A model generated the notes under the pieces. The model had not been told where the DNA came from. It searched no databases and saw nothing but the letters and a program-made list of their open reading frames with translations. From Lobosporangium transversale (taxonomy: Eukaryota > Mortierellomycota > Mortierellomycetes > Mortierellales > Mortierellaceae): 64,000 nt of DNA. A program made the translations under genes and the position numbers. Positions 23,354 to 35,024 of the stretch are shown here, piece by piece (the stretch's first letter is position 1; each line of letters opens with the position of its first letter). The stretch covers positions 1 to 64,000 of the forward strand of contig NW_019029065.1 of the NCBI RefSeq assembly GCF_002105155.1, given 5' to 3'.

Positions 23354-25153
23354 TTGAACGCACCCCCAATTTCAACATCCCATCCTCCACCTTACCCGCT
23401 ATCGGAGAAGGCGACAAAGAGTGTGGACAACGAAGTGTCCGCTTTGCTAACGAAGGGTGCAATAGAATTCGCGAGTGGACCCGGATTTACAAGTCCGCTC
23501 TTCACAATCCCCAAAAAGACTGGAGACGAAAGACCTGTCCTAAACCTGAAAGCATTAAATCAGTACTTACCTACACAACACTTCAAGATGGAGACAATCC
23601 ATCAAGTATGCAATCTAATAAAGAAAAACGATTATCTTACCAGTATAGATCTGAGCGATGCATTTCTTCATGTGCCGATACACCCAGCATCACGAAAATA
23701 TCTTCAATTCCAATGGAGGGAACAACTGTACCAATTCAAGGTCCTACCATTCGGACTCTCCCTAGCACCTTTGATTTTCACCAAGATACTGAAGCCTCTA
23801 CTTCAATGGGCACGAACAAAAGGAATAAGAATATCAGCTTACCTCGACGACCTGATAATCGCAGCACCGAGCAAGGAATCATCCCAACGTGCAACAGCAT
23901 TAGTCTTGACAAAACTGAAAAGCCTAGGTTTCTTGACAAAGGAATCCAAGTCGAGTCTTCAACCGAAACAGATACTGGAACATCTGGGATTCGAGATAGA
24001 TACAACGACGATGACCCTGAGCGTACCGGGCAAGAAAATCCGGGACAGTCGTCGAGAAGCGTCCAAACTGGCCAACAAGGGGATCTGCACAGTCCGTCAG
24101 CTATCATCCTTCATAGGCAAAGCGAGCGCAATGACAGCCGCAGTCTTCCCGGCTCGCCTCAAGGTTCAGCACCTCATGGCAGACAAGATTCATGCATTGA
24201 AATCGGATCCCTCATGGGAACGCTCAATATCTCTGTCAACCAAAGCAACGGGGGAACTCCTTTGGTGGAGGACACATCTCAAATCATGGAATGGGAAGAC
24301 ATGGATCGCAACCAACCCAGAAGTCGACATTTACACCGACGCATCGGATTCAGGATGGGGCGTAGTCATCAACAACCAGACAATCAAGGGATCTTGGTCA
24401 GACAGTCTTCGAGAACGACACATCAATTACAAGGAAATGCAGGCCATTTTCTACGCCCTGAAACAACCAGAAGTGAGGGGACGCACAGTGAACGTGATAA
24501 CGGACAACATCACGACAATGGCTTACATCAACCACTTCGGCGGGACACGATCTCCAGCACTGATGACGCTAGCGACATCGATATGGGAATGGTGCCTGAA
24601 GACAGAGACAAGGATCAAGACAACCTACGTGCCCTCAGCATTCAACCCCGCAGACGCCCCATCCCGGCGCCTGACAGGACAACTAGAATGGAGCATCGAC
24701 AAAGAATTCTTCAAAAAGCTCCAAAGACGATGGGGCCCTCACCACGTCGATCTATTCGCCTCGCCAACAAACAACAAAGTGACGAAGTTCATGAGCTGGA
24801 AACCAACTGCAGGAGCAATAGGGCACAACGCCCTTCAACATCATTGGCGCCAATTCGGCAACGTTTACTTATGCCCGCCGTGGAACCTCATCCCCCTAGT
24901 ATTGGAGAAAATCCGAGAGGAGAAGATAGAAGCAACCTTAGTGACACCTTACTGGCCTTCGGCGATGTGGTATCCAACAATCAAGATGATGACAGTGGAC
25001 CATCCAATACCAATACCTCGCCATCAAGTTCTCCCAGCGCCGGGAAACGCACCAGACATTCTGGCCAAAAATCCCCATTGGTCATTATGCGCTTGGAGGG
25101 TAAGAAGCGACGACTCGAAGCGAAAGGCTTCGACCCAGCCACGGCATCGATAG
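23354..25153 (+). CDS. DIRS-1 reverse transcriptase, RNase H
   Basis: A 599-codon uninterrupted frame. Reverse transcriptase motifs are IPKKTGDERPVLNLKALNQY, TSIDLSDAFLHVPI, VLPFGLSLAP and the catalytic ISAYLDDLII. RNase H follows with VDIYTDASDSGWGVV, NYKEMQAIFYAL and VITDNITTMAY. The DIRS-specific C-terminal extension includes HHVDLFASPTN and PPWNLIPLVL. The last 67 bases overlap the recombinase start at 25087. No stop or frameshift is seen, so the enzyme looks complete. It would copy the element RNA in cytoplasmic particles or in the nucleus. Confidence 0.9.
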   Translation: MNAPPISTSHPPPYPLSEKATKSVDNEVSALLTKGAIEFASGPGFTSPLFTIPKKTGDERPVLNLKALNQYLPTQHFKMETIHQVCNLIKKNDYLTSIDLSDAFLHVPIHPASRKYLQFQWREQLYQFKVLPFGLSLAPLIFTKILKPLLQWARTKGIRISAYLDDLIIAAPSKESSQRATALVLTKLKSLGFLTKESKSSLQPKQILEHLGFEIDTTTMTLSVPGKKIRDSRREASKLANKGICTVRQLSSFIGKASAMTAAVFPARLKVQHLMADKIHALKSDPSWERSISLSTKATGELLWWRTHLKSWNGKTWIATNPEVDIYTDASDSGWGVVINNQTIKGSWSDSLRERHINYKEMQAIFYALKQPEVRGRTVNVITDNITTMAYINHFGGTRSPALMTLATSIWEWCLKTETRIKTTYVPSAFNPADAPSRRLTGQLEWSIDKEFFKKLQRRWGPHHVDLFASPTNNKVTKFMSWKPTAGAIGHNALQHHWRQFGNVYLCPPWNLIPLVLEKIREEKIEATLVTPYWPSAMWYPTIKMMTVDHPIPIPRHQVLPAPGNAPDILAKNPHWSLCAWRVRSDDSKRKASTQPRHR

Positions 25154-26085
25154 TTGTGGACAGTCCTGAGTTACAACGCAAGCAACGCGCATACGCCAAG
25201 ATACAAGACAGGTATATCCAGTGGGCCACAGCACGCAATGTAGACGCCATGGTACCACAGCCACCTCAACTATGTAACTGGCTTGCCTCCGGAGTCGCAA
25301 TCCACGGATGGTCAGCTTCAACAGTGGACGCATATAAAGCCGCAGTCATTCATATGTATGACGACAAGAGCACATTCAACGATCCGGACTTTCTGTTATT
25401 TTTTCAAACTCTACGTCGTCGTGAGATCAAGCATACAAAGGAACTCAATATAGACATCAAACCCGCTGTCGAATATTTACAACAACTAGGGCCTAACAGT
25501 TCTCTCACTCTCCTTATTCTCACACAAAAACTGTGTTGGCTACTCGGTACATGTGGGTTTCTCCGACCAAACGATATCATGTGTATCGATCTATCAAATG
25601 ACAAATTCCATATCGATGGCATCGTTGTAGTCCTTCCAATTTTGATTCCCAAGGAAACACGTGGTGGCAGCAGGATATGCAAATACACCACAGGTAAGAA
25701 TCACACCGACAGTTCCCTTTGCCCGGTGATGACCTTCACCGAATATCTCAAAAGGATTGAGACTCACGCTATCAGCGTACCGCACCCTAAGGACCAAAGC
25801 ATTCGATATCGTCCTTTAATACGAGATATCAGAGACCTCAAAAAACCCGTGGGAGCTGATCGAATAAGCAATCATATCTCAGCCATAAGCAGCAAGCTCA
25901 TTCTTCCAAATGGGTCAAAGTTACCCAAAGCCAGGGCTATTGGTTCCACCCAAGCCATTAAACAAGGCGCCAGTGTCGACGATGTAGTGGTACAAGGCAA
26001 TTGGTCTTCATCAATTCTGTTCGACAAGTTCTATCGACTGAACGCAGCAACAGCCACTAATTTCACCTCGATGATACTGTCTTAA
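25087..26085 (+). CDS. DIRS-1 tyrosine recombinase
   Basis: The ATG at 25087 (MRLEGKKRRLEAKGFDPATA) gives 332 aa. It has a SAM-like N-terminal core-binding region and a catalytic domain with the first arginine in CGFLRPNDIMCI, the second arginine near PKARAIGST, and the nucleophile tyrosine in FDKFYRL near the C-terminus. The position that is HGNW in DIRS-2 reads QGNW here. This replaces a histidine that often belongs to the catalytic set, so efficiency may be reduced. The enzyme would integrate the circular DNA form without a target duplication. The same frame is open all the way upstream to 22309. Confidence 0.88.
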   Translation: MRLEGKKRRLEAKGFDPATASIVVDSPELQRKQRAYAKIQDRYIQWATARNVDAMVPQPPQLCNWLASGVAIHGWSASTVDAYKAAVIHMYDDKSTFNDPDFLLFFQTLRRREIKHTKELNIDIKPAVEYLQQLGPNSSLTLLILTQKLCWLLGTCGFLRPNDIMCIDLSNDKFHIDGIVVVLPILIPKETRGGSRICKYTTGKNHTDSSLCPVMTFTEYLKRIETHAISVPHPKDQSIRYRPLIRDIRDLKKPVGADRISNHISAISSKLILPNGSKLPKARAIGSTQAIKQGASVDDVVVQGNWSSSILFDKFYRLNAATATNFTSMILS

Positions 26086-26429
26086 GGAATCTGCTCTGGA
26101 TCCACATATATGGTCCTGGCTCGATGGATAATAGCTGGCCAAGTCGAATAACATGACGACTTAAGCTTATTATCCGAGAGCCAGGACCATATATGTCCCA
26201 CCCTATACCCACCCTTTTGTCTTTAGTTTTACTATTTTTCCTGGCTCACTATCAAGAAGATGCAGATCCAACTTGGTGGCAGAGCAGATTTATATAGTTT
26301 ATTTCTTTTATTTAAGGGTAGTTTTCTGAAAAGTTCGCTAAATTAGGCAATAAAAGAAGATAACACATATATGGTCCTGGCTCTCGGATAATAAGCTTAA
26401 GTCGTCATGTTATTCGACTTGGCCAGCTA

Positions 26430-26470
26430 AAGTTGGAAAAAATTATTGATTTTAGTACTCCTGCGTACTA
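26430..26470 (+). repeat. GTACT-rich repeat, right part after DIRS-1
   Basis: AAGTTGGAAAAAATTATTGA followed by TTTTAGTACTCCTGCGTACT continues the repeat cut at 22195. The reverse complement of the joined sequence is found uninterrupted at about 44479-44530. Confidence 0.85.
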
Positions 26471-26592
26471 ATGGTCTACTGAATGGTCTACGAAGGACGA
26501 CCTATTCACATTGTCATAGGTACCATGAACGTATGTGTGTCACCTTTCTTCATTGAAAATCCGACGAGAAATAAAGAAAAACGAGCCGGAGA

Positions 26593-26609
26593 CCGTGGCT
26601 TCGCCACGG
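26593..26609 (-). other. Helitron 1 3'-terminal hairpin
   Basis: A 7-bp GC stem with a 3-base loop, reading CCGTGGC-GAA-GCCACGG on the element's strand, lying 3' of the helicase gene. This is the position where Helitrons have their replication-termination hairpin. Confidence 0.7.
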
Positions 26610-26865
26610 CCTGCTCTTGCCTCGTAATAAAATTTAATGCTTACAACATAGTAAGTTATCTTTATAGTACAAAATAAAATACAAAAACAAAATAAAATAC
26701 AAAATATAAATGCAAAATAAAATACAAAATATAAATGCAAGTAAAATACAAATAAGTGCTACAAAATAACGTCAGATTGAATAACAATGGAGATGAGCTG
26801 AAAGTTGACGTGAATGACTTGGAGATGAAGAAGCAGCAGGATGTCTGAAAACCAAGATATTGTGA

Positions 26866-29800
26866 CTACAATGCGCCCTTGAAGACAATGTTTCTGGTGT
26901 ATATCCCAGGCTTGGCTTGTACCTTCCCATTCCCGACCAGCACCTTAAGATTGTTTGGGTCAGTACACCGTGATAAAGCAACGTAGAGATGGCCATGACT
27001 GAAGACATCTTGAGGAAGATAAACACCGACATGTTTAAGTGTCTGTCCTTGTGACTTATTGATAGTCATGGCGAAGGCTGGCTTGACTGGAAATTGGCGT
27101 CTGCAGAACATAACTGGCGAAGAGCGGTCATCAATCGTTGTAAGCGATATGCGAGGAATGAAAACACGCTCCCCTCGATATTGCCCATTGATAATCTCAG
27201 TCTGGATCATTCTTGTGCCCAACGCACGCACAATCATGCGGGTGCCATTACATAGTCCGCGCTTTGGATTCAAGTTGCGAAGAAGGATGACAGGTTGACC
27301 GACTTTCAACTCCAGTTTGAATGGAGGCAAGCCTGGTGGACTAAGCTTGTTTAGATATTCTACAGGATAATGGACCGGAGCTGTTGCTTCAGGGTCTTGT
27401 AGGCTATCTTGACCAATATAACTGACTGATTGCTGAGTACTACAGAGCATAGTGGTAGCCAATTGGTTTAGCCTGTCTACATCTTCATTGAGAGGGCTCA
27501 ATATAGCGCGCTCAATGAGTATTTCAGGCCGGAGTCCAGCAGTTTCGATGTCTGGAAATATCTGCCTAATTAGTAGCTTTTCGTGACTGTGATCCTTATT
27601 TACAGCTGGGGCGTCAAGGACCAAGTTGTCAGGTATCCTGATATAGTCGACATGAGGGCCAAAACTAACGGTCGGCTCTGTCCCTTCACCAATACGGAGT
27701 AGCCATTCGACAAACGCTTGGTTCTCAGGATGGCTGTTAACTCGCATATTCTTGCTCAGTCTGAGTGTCGTCACCGAAGGCCAAATATAAGATCTTTTCA
27801 ATGAAGCATCCTCAATCTGAGCCTGTGTCCCACGGATGACAACCGGAAGTACCTGTCTGAAGTCGCCTCCAAATACAAACACTTTACCACCGAACGGAGT
27901 ATCCTGTTCCATAATGTCTCGAAGCAGCCTGTCTACAGCCTCAAAACAATGCTTATGCTGCAAAGGAGCCTCATCCCAGAAGACGACATCAGCATTACGT
28001 ATTCTTACGGCAGCATCTTGCCGCATACCAAGATAGCAGATGGAGCGACAGTCAACAGGGATCGGTACCTTGAACGTAGAATGGGCTGTATGGCCGTTAT
28101 GGAGAATAAGAGAGGCAATTCCTGATGATGCGACAGCAATCACACTTCGCTTATGTCGGCCAGTGAGACAACCAATGAGCGTGTTGTATAAAAAGGATTT
28201 GCCTGTTCCTCCTGGGCCATCAATGAAAAAAAGTCTCTCATGAACCTCACCCTTGGCTGCCTTAATGATGTGTTCAAAGGCTATCCTCTGGTCCAAGTTC
28301 AAGTGTATCACGTTATTGAGAGCCTCTTGTTCAAATTCCCATTGCTTCTGCGTGTCATCAACTTGATCTTCCTCCTGTAGGGCATTTTCTATTCCTTGAG
28401 GCATCTCTGGAAAGTTAGCCAGGCAGGACCCAAGCTCCTTCAGCACTTCATTCAGATCGTAAAGTGCCGAGCTCTTAGCTTGTTCCTCTGCGATACCCTC
28501 CGCAGTAGCAGTTGCTTCTCCCTGGAGTCCTTTACATATATGAAGGAAGTCTTCTGACAGGTCCCTTGCAAAGCGAGTCCAAAGAGCCAGTGGGTCAGAG
28601 AGGCTACAGTTGATCATCATAATACCAAACAGGTGCCGCAACATCCTCGGTAACTGATATGTGGATGCTTCTTCCAAGCAACGACTCCATTCTTCATCAT
28701 CCTCGAGCAAGCCGCGAGCAAGGGCAGCTGAGTAAAACGTATCAAAGACCTTGTTGACTTCAGGCATGGTGCGGAGCTCAGCAAAACTCTTTGCTCCTTT
28801 GACATGCATAAGCAGCAGCCGAAGACAATACCTTTCGCGTTCTTTTGGCTGGACAAAATAGATTCTAGAGAGAACCTTCGTGCTATTGGTCCTGGCTCTC
28901 TCTCTCCATCTTCTACTGCGCTTGTCCCAGGTGTAGTGATAAGGCACATCAGGGTACAAATAGTATTCTGGTACCTTTATATTGCTTGCCGCTTCGGCAT
29001 TGGCTGCATTTGTTGCTTCCTTCTGCCCTCGAAATTTCTTTCTCAATGGCACTATTGAGCTTGAACCATGCCATGAGCTGCGAGTCTTGGGCACAGGAGA
29101 TGACTTGCTCGAGGTTAGCATCAGGACCGAAGACCACTTGCTGCTGATCCTCCAGATGGACAGGCAGTCGAACAACATTATGGGATTGCCCATGGAGCGC
29201 AAAGCCATACATACGCCATAAGCTCTCGCAAGTAGATACATATCGGCTATCCCTGTATTTGCTGACCTCATCGAGATTAACATTTCCTCCATCCGCTGCC
29301 AGCCACGACAGCAACTGATGCTCTATCATGACCCTTGTGCACGTATTTGTAAATATACTTGACTGATGACACTGATCCACAGACTTCAACGTTAATATGA
29401 GCGTTATATTTGGTTGTAAGCCATAAATTGTGAGGAACAACCCAAGTGTTGTCGACAGTGTTGCCTTTTGAGTTTACAAAGGAGCGTGCAGGATCATTAC
29501 GTCGACGATAGTTCGGGTAGCCATCCTCGCTTCTTGCAGTATTTTCCAAAAATGAGCGTGGGTACTTTTTGCTGCAGCTCCCTTCCACCATGCATGGCGC
29601 TTTAGAATTATGGACCCCACATGGTCCATGTACCATGTGGGAAGTTACTGTCTCGTACGCAAGCGGGGCACTCTGTCGATCGGGGATCTCTGCAGACACA
29701 ATAGAGTCAATGTCGTCTGCAGTCCGAGGCTTGCTTCCATCGTCAAGAATTATGAGGAGATGCTGATGCGGCAAACCACGTTTCTGGAACTCGACGACCC

Positions 29801-32414
29801 AATTGTAAGCAATAACTTTCCCTAGGACATCTTTCTTGAAGAGGTCATCCTCTAGAGCCTTCTTTTTGAGATTAAATACTCGTACGCAAAGGTCAGGCCA
29901 ATCAGCTGCTGTTTGGCCTTCATAAAGAGCCTCCTGGATCTCTGGCCACTGGGGATTACATGTGAAGGTGATGAAGAGATCTGGCTTGCCAAACTTCCGA
30001 ACCATGGCAATGGCATCTTGGAACAACTGTTGCATAAATCTGGGGCCTCCAACAAAGGAAGATGGTAAGATAATCCGCTTTCCAATATTCTCTGGCCTGA
30101 GATTGAGGTCAATTGCATCTATTATGCCGATATATGCATCCGCTTTGAGCTTAGCTTGATTCATACTGATATATAGGAGCCGAGAAGTTTCCAACTTGTA
30201 ATATTGGTCGACAATATATTGGTGAGCCAAACGTGGAATCATCCAAATGTAGGATCGTTGATCTGTTGAGCTCATTGGGCGGATTTGCAGTCTATATGCA
30301 TAGAACTCCCTTTGGCTGACGAACTCTCGGGTTTTTTTCGTCCGGCTCTCATGAGGTTCCATCTGGTCATCCTCAACATCCTCACCATCGCTTTCTCCAA
30401 GAGACCTTTCAGAGCCTAGCTCTGACCCGCTTTCCTTCTTATACTTGCCGTATGTCCACCCACACTCACCATTCGGATGCAAGAGAACGTAGTGAAGGCT
30501 GTCGTATGACGGATGAGTCTCGCTGATCTGCTGTAAACCGCCCCCTTTGTATTCAATAACTATATCCCTTCTTGAAACTTGGCTATCATCACCAGGCATC
30601 AAAACAGCGATTTCAGAGGACGAAGGGGGACCATATTGTCTCCGTCCTTGGCTCCTTAGGTCACGTTGGGACTCAGCACGGATGACGACCCTTAACTGAG
30701 TATCTTGACCATTGACACGCTCTTTAATGTTCTTGAGTAAACGGGCCATCGGGTGATGTCGTTCGAGAAGCTGTTGTAGCTCAATTAACAAACTGTTGCC
30801 GAGAGAACCTTCAAAGTACCCATTGCGAATTTTGGCCTGCTCTTCAGGGTCATGAATATGGCTGTGGATCTGTAAAAACTGAGGATCTACACCTTCAGAC
30901 GGGCTCAGAGGGCCAATCAGGTGAGCGATACCTCCGATAATACGGAAAGTGTACACGCCTTGTTGGCTGTTTGCAAGGCTCCTGGCATGGTTTACTTTCA
31001 TCGACGTAAAGGACAGAGCACAGTTGTATTGCCGTGCATTATTTCGAATGGCTTTGCTTCTCGCGTCTTGGCCACCAAAGACCTCTAAAAAGCGGCGCGG
31101 AATACCCTCCAGATGAGGGATTTTGACTTGACCTCTGCCGCAGCACAAGGAAAATTCTGGTCGGTGCTTGGTGTTTTTCACTCGTTCTTCAAGGAACATG
31201 ATAGCATTGCAATAAGGGCACCGGACCATCTGCTCTAAGCGGTGTCTATGGCGCTCGATATTGGGGCCTGAGATTAATTCTTGTTGGAACCTCCTTCTAG
31301 CGGTGGGGATAGTATCCATACTATTGGAATATAGAATCACAAATTTTTATTAATATTTTATATGGGCTTTTTCACTTTTTCACTTATCACAATATTTTTT
31401 TACACTAAAATAATAATAAGGGGAGGTCGGACTTACTCTTTATCGGGGCATGTGTTTAGGTTATGTCCTGGGCGACTGCATATACTGCACTGCCGTTGCA
31501 CAGGCCGACAGGGTGACTGTAGCCTAGAGAGCAATGATAATGATGTTAGATTAGAAACGCAATACGTGGTAGTTTATAAATTCAATAAAATGTGAACCAA
31601 GAGTAGCTCACCTTCGTCTTCGCTCAGGTCTTTCGCTTTCACCTGGGCCATCAAGGCTAATGCTTCGTCTGCGAGTCGTCACAGGCTCGGTTCGATTCTG
31701 CATGGGGTCACTAAAGATAACATTGCAAAAGAAATGGCAATTTAGGATTGAAAAAAAAAATGCATTGCTAAGGATTACATATCGAAACATCAAAATGGAG
31801 CTCACCCTTCATTATTTGGACATGTACTTAGAAGCAACTTGATGGTATAAGTTTGGTGTAGCCGAAGGGACCAATGTTTCCTGCGACCGGGAGAGCTCTA
31901 AGTTATAGTCTTCTTGAGTAGGACAAACACAGCTGCTCTGAGAAGAACAACCTGTGTTCATGCAAACAACACAGCCAAGCCTGACTGCAAGCTCAGCTCT
32001 CATTGCCTCTTCTTTACGTCTTCTTTCTTCCTGTTCTTTTTTTTCCCCTTCTCTCTCTTGTTCAAGGAATTCAAATAGGGCGCACTCGTCAATGGAGTCG
32101 TATATCATGTCATATAGCTTCTCTTCATTCTCCACATCCTCTGCTTGCCGGCCTGGTAACTCCTCTCTTATCTCCACAGGCTGTGCTCGGATGATACGTG
32201 GTACAGCCCGTCGAGATCGTCGTGCTCGGATGATGCATCGTACGCCTGAAGTGGAGCTGTCCGACGGAGGAACGGCTTTCGAGTGGTTCGAGTCACCATA
32301 AATAGAGCGAGGGCACTTGGTAGGCAACTGGCTTCTGGGAGGTGCAGCTGATGACGAACGTGTGGAACGTGTGGCAGCCAACGACGACGAACGTGTAAAA
32401 CGTTTGGCAGGCAT
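26866..32414 (-). pseudogene. Helitron 1 Rep-helicase, multi-exon, frameshifted
   Basis: This is the rolling-circle replication initiator fused to a PIF1-type helicase. Exon 1 starts at 32414 (MPAKRFTRSSSLAATRST) and contains a Glu/Arg-rich coiled segment. Short exons at about 31614-31710 and 31435-31525 follow, the latter with a CSICSRPGHNLNTCP knuckle. The Rep part (31340-29290) has FITFTCNPQWPEI, the HUH motif LPHQHLLII and the tyrosine pair in VKYIYKYVHKG. The helicase (to 26866) has Walker A GPGGTGKSF, FWDEAPLQ, FGGDFRQVLPV and MTINKSQGQTL. Frameshifts near 29285 and 29050 separate Rep from helicase, so no full-length enzyme is made. Confidence 0.88.
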
Positions 32415-32899
32415 TTTTTTTTTTTTTTTTTTTTAGCAGATAAAATAGACGAAAGCAATAAAAACAAAGGTCTGAGGAAAATGAAAGCAAGGATTCAGAA
32501 ATATAGGTGCGTTGAGGGATTAAGATTGTAAAACAAAGCGAACAGGTTTATTTTAAATCTACAGTGCATCGTAGACGCGATAGCGATACTTTTTTTGCAT
32601 GCTGATTTAAAGTTTCAAAATAAGGGTCGTGTCACATGGGCAAAATAAATTTAATTAAGGGACAGCGAATCACATTTTGACTCTATCCGTAAAAAAACAA
32701 CCGAAATCCAATCACTCTACACTGGATGCCCCATTCTCCAATTAAATGAGACTCTTGCCACCCACAGATTCTTGCTTACCCATGGATGAGTGAATGCTCC
32801 AAGCTGTTGCTTATTTATGTTTTGTTCATTTATGATGCTCCAAAAGTTGTCACATAATTTCGCAGTCACCTAATTTTTCTACCTGCTTTAATATATAGA

Positions 32900-33790
32900 T
32901 TTATATATTAGTCAGAAAGGCTTCGGATCGAGTTGGGTAACCTGGCTGTCACGTCACGAGCCTTATTGCGGGACCTATTTTGGGACAAATGATATCTATT
33001 CAGCAACAAATGTCGATGCATGCGGAGCATGTTCTACCAAATTTGTCGTAAGGACATAATATCTTCTATAACGTAAACACCATTCAACGTGGTAGCATCC
33101 ACCCAATCTGAAGAACTATGTATATAGAATAATAATAAATAGTTGCTGACTTTTTATGAATAGGCGTGCTTGTCAGCCTGAAACGACACAAATTGGCATT
33201 GATTACCAGGCTCGCACAATTCGAGCTCGAACTTTTTGATACGAGAAATGAGCTTGTGAGTGCCATGGACACAAAGGGAAGTGTAAAGAGAAGACTGAAA
33301 CTTTCTTCATGACAACTGAAAATACAAATCGAATACATGATACTGAAGTACAAGGCATTTACCGCGAAACTTGGCTGTGTTAATTTGTTCTGAAAAAGAT
33401 ATCAGATCATTAAACTCACTTTAAATGCGCAAACCGGGCTTCATTACGACATCTGGGCTACATGGGCTCACAAAAGTGATGTTAGCCATGTACAGCCTTC
33501 CACATTTGAAAGTAGAAACACGTACACCAAATATTTTTATGTTGGCTTCAACTTTAATGAATTTGACCCACTTATTGACACATCGATTGGGCCGCTGATA
33601 AGGCGTAATCGACGTCTGCCAAAAAATGGCCCGTGTCTCTTCCCCTGTATGCTCATATTTATTTTTTTGCTTTGTATCTCTTCCTTTTTCTTCCATTCTC
33701 TTGTGTCTCATCTCCCTCACTGTGTGTTGGTTTTGTTCTTTGTCTCTTCCCTCTTGACCATTCTTACATCTTTCTTTTTATCTTTCCACA
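32900..33790. other. Mostly non-coding; one possible exon at 33166-33315
   Basis: On the plus strand an AG at about 33164 is followed by a frame reading GVLVSLKRHKLALITRLAQF, then ELELFDTRNELVSAMDTKGS, and a stop at about 33314. It looks like a helical last exon, but no upstream exon was found. The rest of the stretch is AT-rich with a pyrimidine-rich leader before 33791. Confidence 0.35.
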
Positions 33791-34279
33791 ATGAGTGAAT
33801 CCAACAAATACATTTTTTTCTTTTGTGCCAAAGGACTCGTGGAAAAAAAGAAAAAAGGTGAAGAAAAATTACTCCGTGAATATCATGATCATTTAAATCG
33901 TTATCACTTATCCACCCTGGTTGAGATCGAGTTAGAAAATACAACTGAACCTTTCCTCATTCATCGTAATCCCATGCCTTTCTCACCCTGTAAATTTTTT
34001 TTTTCAACCGTACATCTGTGTTACGTCACTACAAGACCTGTAAAGCCGCCGGTCCCTCCAGCCTCGAATGCCGATACATGTTCAGATAGCCATTCATTAC
34101 AGGATAGTGTTAAAAAATATGAGGCAGTAATTAAGATGCTTTGTGAGAGGGTAGACGCTCTTGAAGAGAGGTATGACATCCTTTATTTGTTGTTAATAAG
34201 TTAATAGATTCTTTTTTTTTTTTTTTTTTTTTTGAGATTAAATAGAAAAGAAGTTCAATCGCCATGTCATGATAAATAG
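33791..34279 (+). CDS. Small two-exon gene, 137 aa, unidentified
   Basis: The ATG at 33791 follows a long CT-rich leader (33640-33785), a common setting for fungal starts. Exon 1 (33791-34170) reads MSESNKYIFFFCAKGLVEKK and later VKPPVPPASN and a helical DSVKKYEAVIKMLCERVDAL. It meets GTATGA at 34171. A T-rich tract precedes AG at 34244-34245, and exon 2 (34246-34279) joins in phase to give KEVQSPCHDK and a stop. The C-terminal third may form a coiled coil. I do not recognise a family. It lies just upstream of a CRN-like fragment on the same strand, but there is no sign that they form one gene. Confidence 0.4.
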
Positions 34280-34419
34280 CGAACAAGAACAGTAAGTTCT
34301 TTGTTGTTATTTTAAATAAACTCCTTTCATAGAAAACGTTCGTTACTCCCTCAACTTCAAAACAATAACTTCCAATTCTCATCCTTTACTTCCTCATTAC
34401 TCCATGGATATCTTGAAAT

Positions 34420-34807
34420 ATGTTGGAAAAAATCTTCCGACAAAAAAGCAGATCCCAAAATAAGGTGTACACTCTTTTTTGCCTACTTGATGGAGAACCG
34501 CTTTCTGTCCTCATTGATGCATCTGCGCTCTCCTGCACCAGCGTTTGCCGACTCAAAAGGTTTATAATGGCAAGAGCAAATGTCAAAAAAAGATTCATTG
34601 CACGGGCTCGTGACATTGACAAAGCTTGAGAACATTCATAAGTTGTTTGACAATTTTGAATCGTTGGCAATGCTTTTCGAATCAACAGAAATGAATCGAA
34701 AGAGACCACTCGATCATGACAGTGAGAATGACAATACTGCCGAGAGTAAACAACGACTACGGCGTTCTAAAAGAACATTGGCAAGACATTTACGAAAAAC
34801 CCGTTGA
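34420..34807 (+). pseudogene. Divergent Crinkler-like header fragment
   Basis: The frame from 34420 contains KVYTLFCLLDGEPLSVLIDA, close to the LFC..DGES opening of CRN headers, followed by LKRFIMARANVKK, the usual LK..IKA helix. It stops at 34629. An overlapping frame (34580-34807) continues with LTKLENIHKLFDNFESLAML and ends in a basic tail (KQRLRRSKRTLARHLRK), which may mean a frameshift near 34590. The header's closing VIVQRP motif is absent. Probably a decayed or strongly diverged member of the family. Confidence 0.45.
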
Positions 34808-35024
34808 ATAAAAAATCGATATTTATTTCTTTATGATTTATTTTCTATATTTTCTATATCTATATTTTTATATCTTTATATTTTTATATTATCATGTTTT
34901 TATATTTTTATATTTTATACTCGGAGATCTTTATCTTCAATACTGATGTCAACACTCACCTTATATTAGGATAAAAGAGATAGAAGGAAAGATATTATTG
35001 CTGTTGCATTTCTCGCCTTTTATA
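34808..35024. other. AT-rich spacer
   Basis: Repeated TTTTTATATT motifs (34840-34915) and no gene. It ends at the left tip of the mariner element. Confidence 0.5.

Larger units (their letters stand above)
22196..26429 (+). mobile_element. DIRS retrotransposon 1, complete (4.23 kb)
   Basis: The left terminal repeat (22196 to about 22327, starting TTATCCATCGAGCCAGGACC) has its inverse at 26254-26429, with a longer right end terminating GACTTGGCCAGCTA. An internal complementary region at about 26100-26205 contains the complements of both outer tips joined at GGATAATAGCTGG, the hallmark used to rebuild DIRS ends through a circle. Gag-like, RT/RNase H and tyrosine recombinase genes are all present without stops. 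No target duplication is present, as expected for recombinase-based insertion. Confidence 0.95.
26582..32899 (-). mobile_element. Helitron 1 (about 6.3 kb)
   Basis: The 5' end on the minus strand is at 32899: TCTATATATTAAAGCAGG preceded by A, very close to the 5' end of Helitron 2. Near the 3' end a GC-rich hairpin CCGTGGC-GAA-GCCACGG (26593-26609) follows a GAGGCAAGAGC motif that also precedes the hairpins of Helitrons 2 and 3. The expected terminal CTRR is not seen. CTCG before T at 26582 is my tentative end. The Rep-helicase gene is between them. Confidence 0.75.

Noticed and set aside
23354..25153. The out-of-frame part of the 1,258-codon frame across DIRS-1 RT as a separate protein
   Set aside because: RT motifs are all in the other frame and the overlapping translation has no recognisable domain. 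I kept the absence of stops as a finding but not as a gene.
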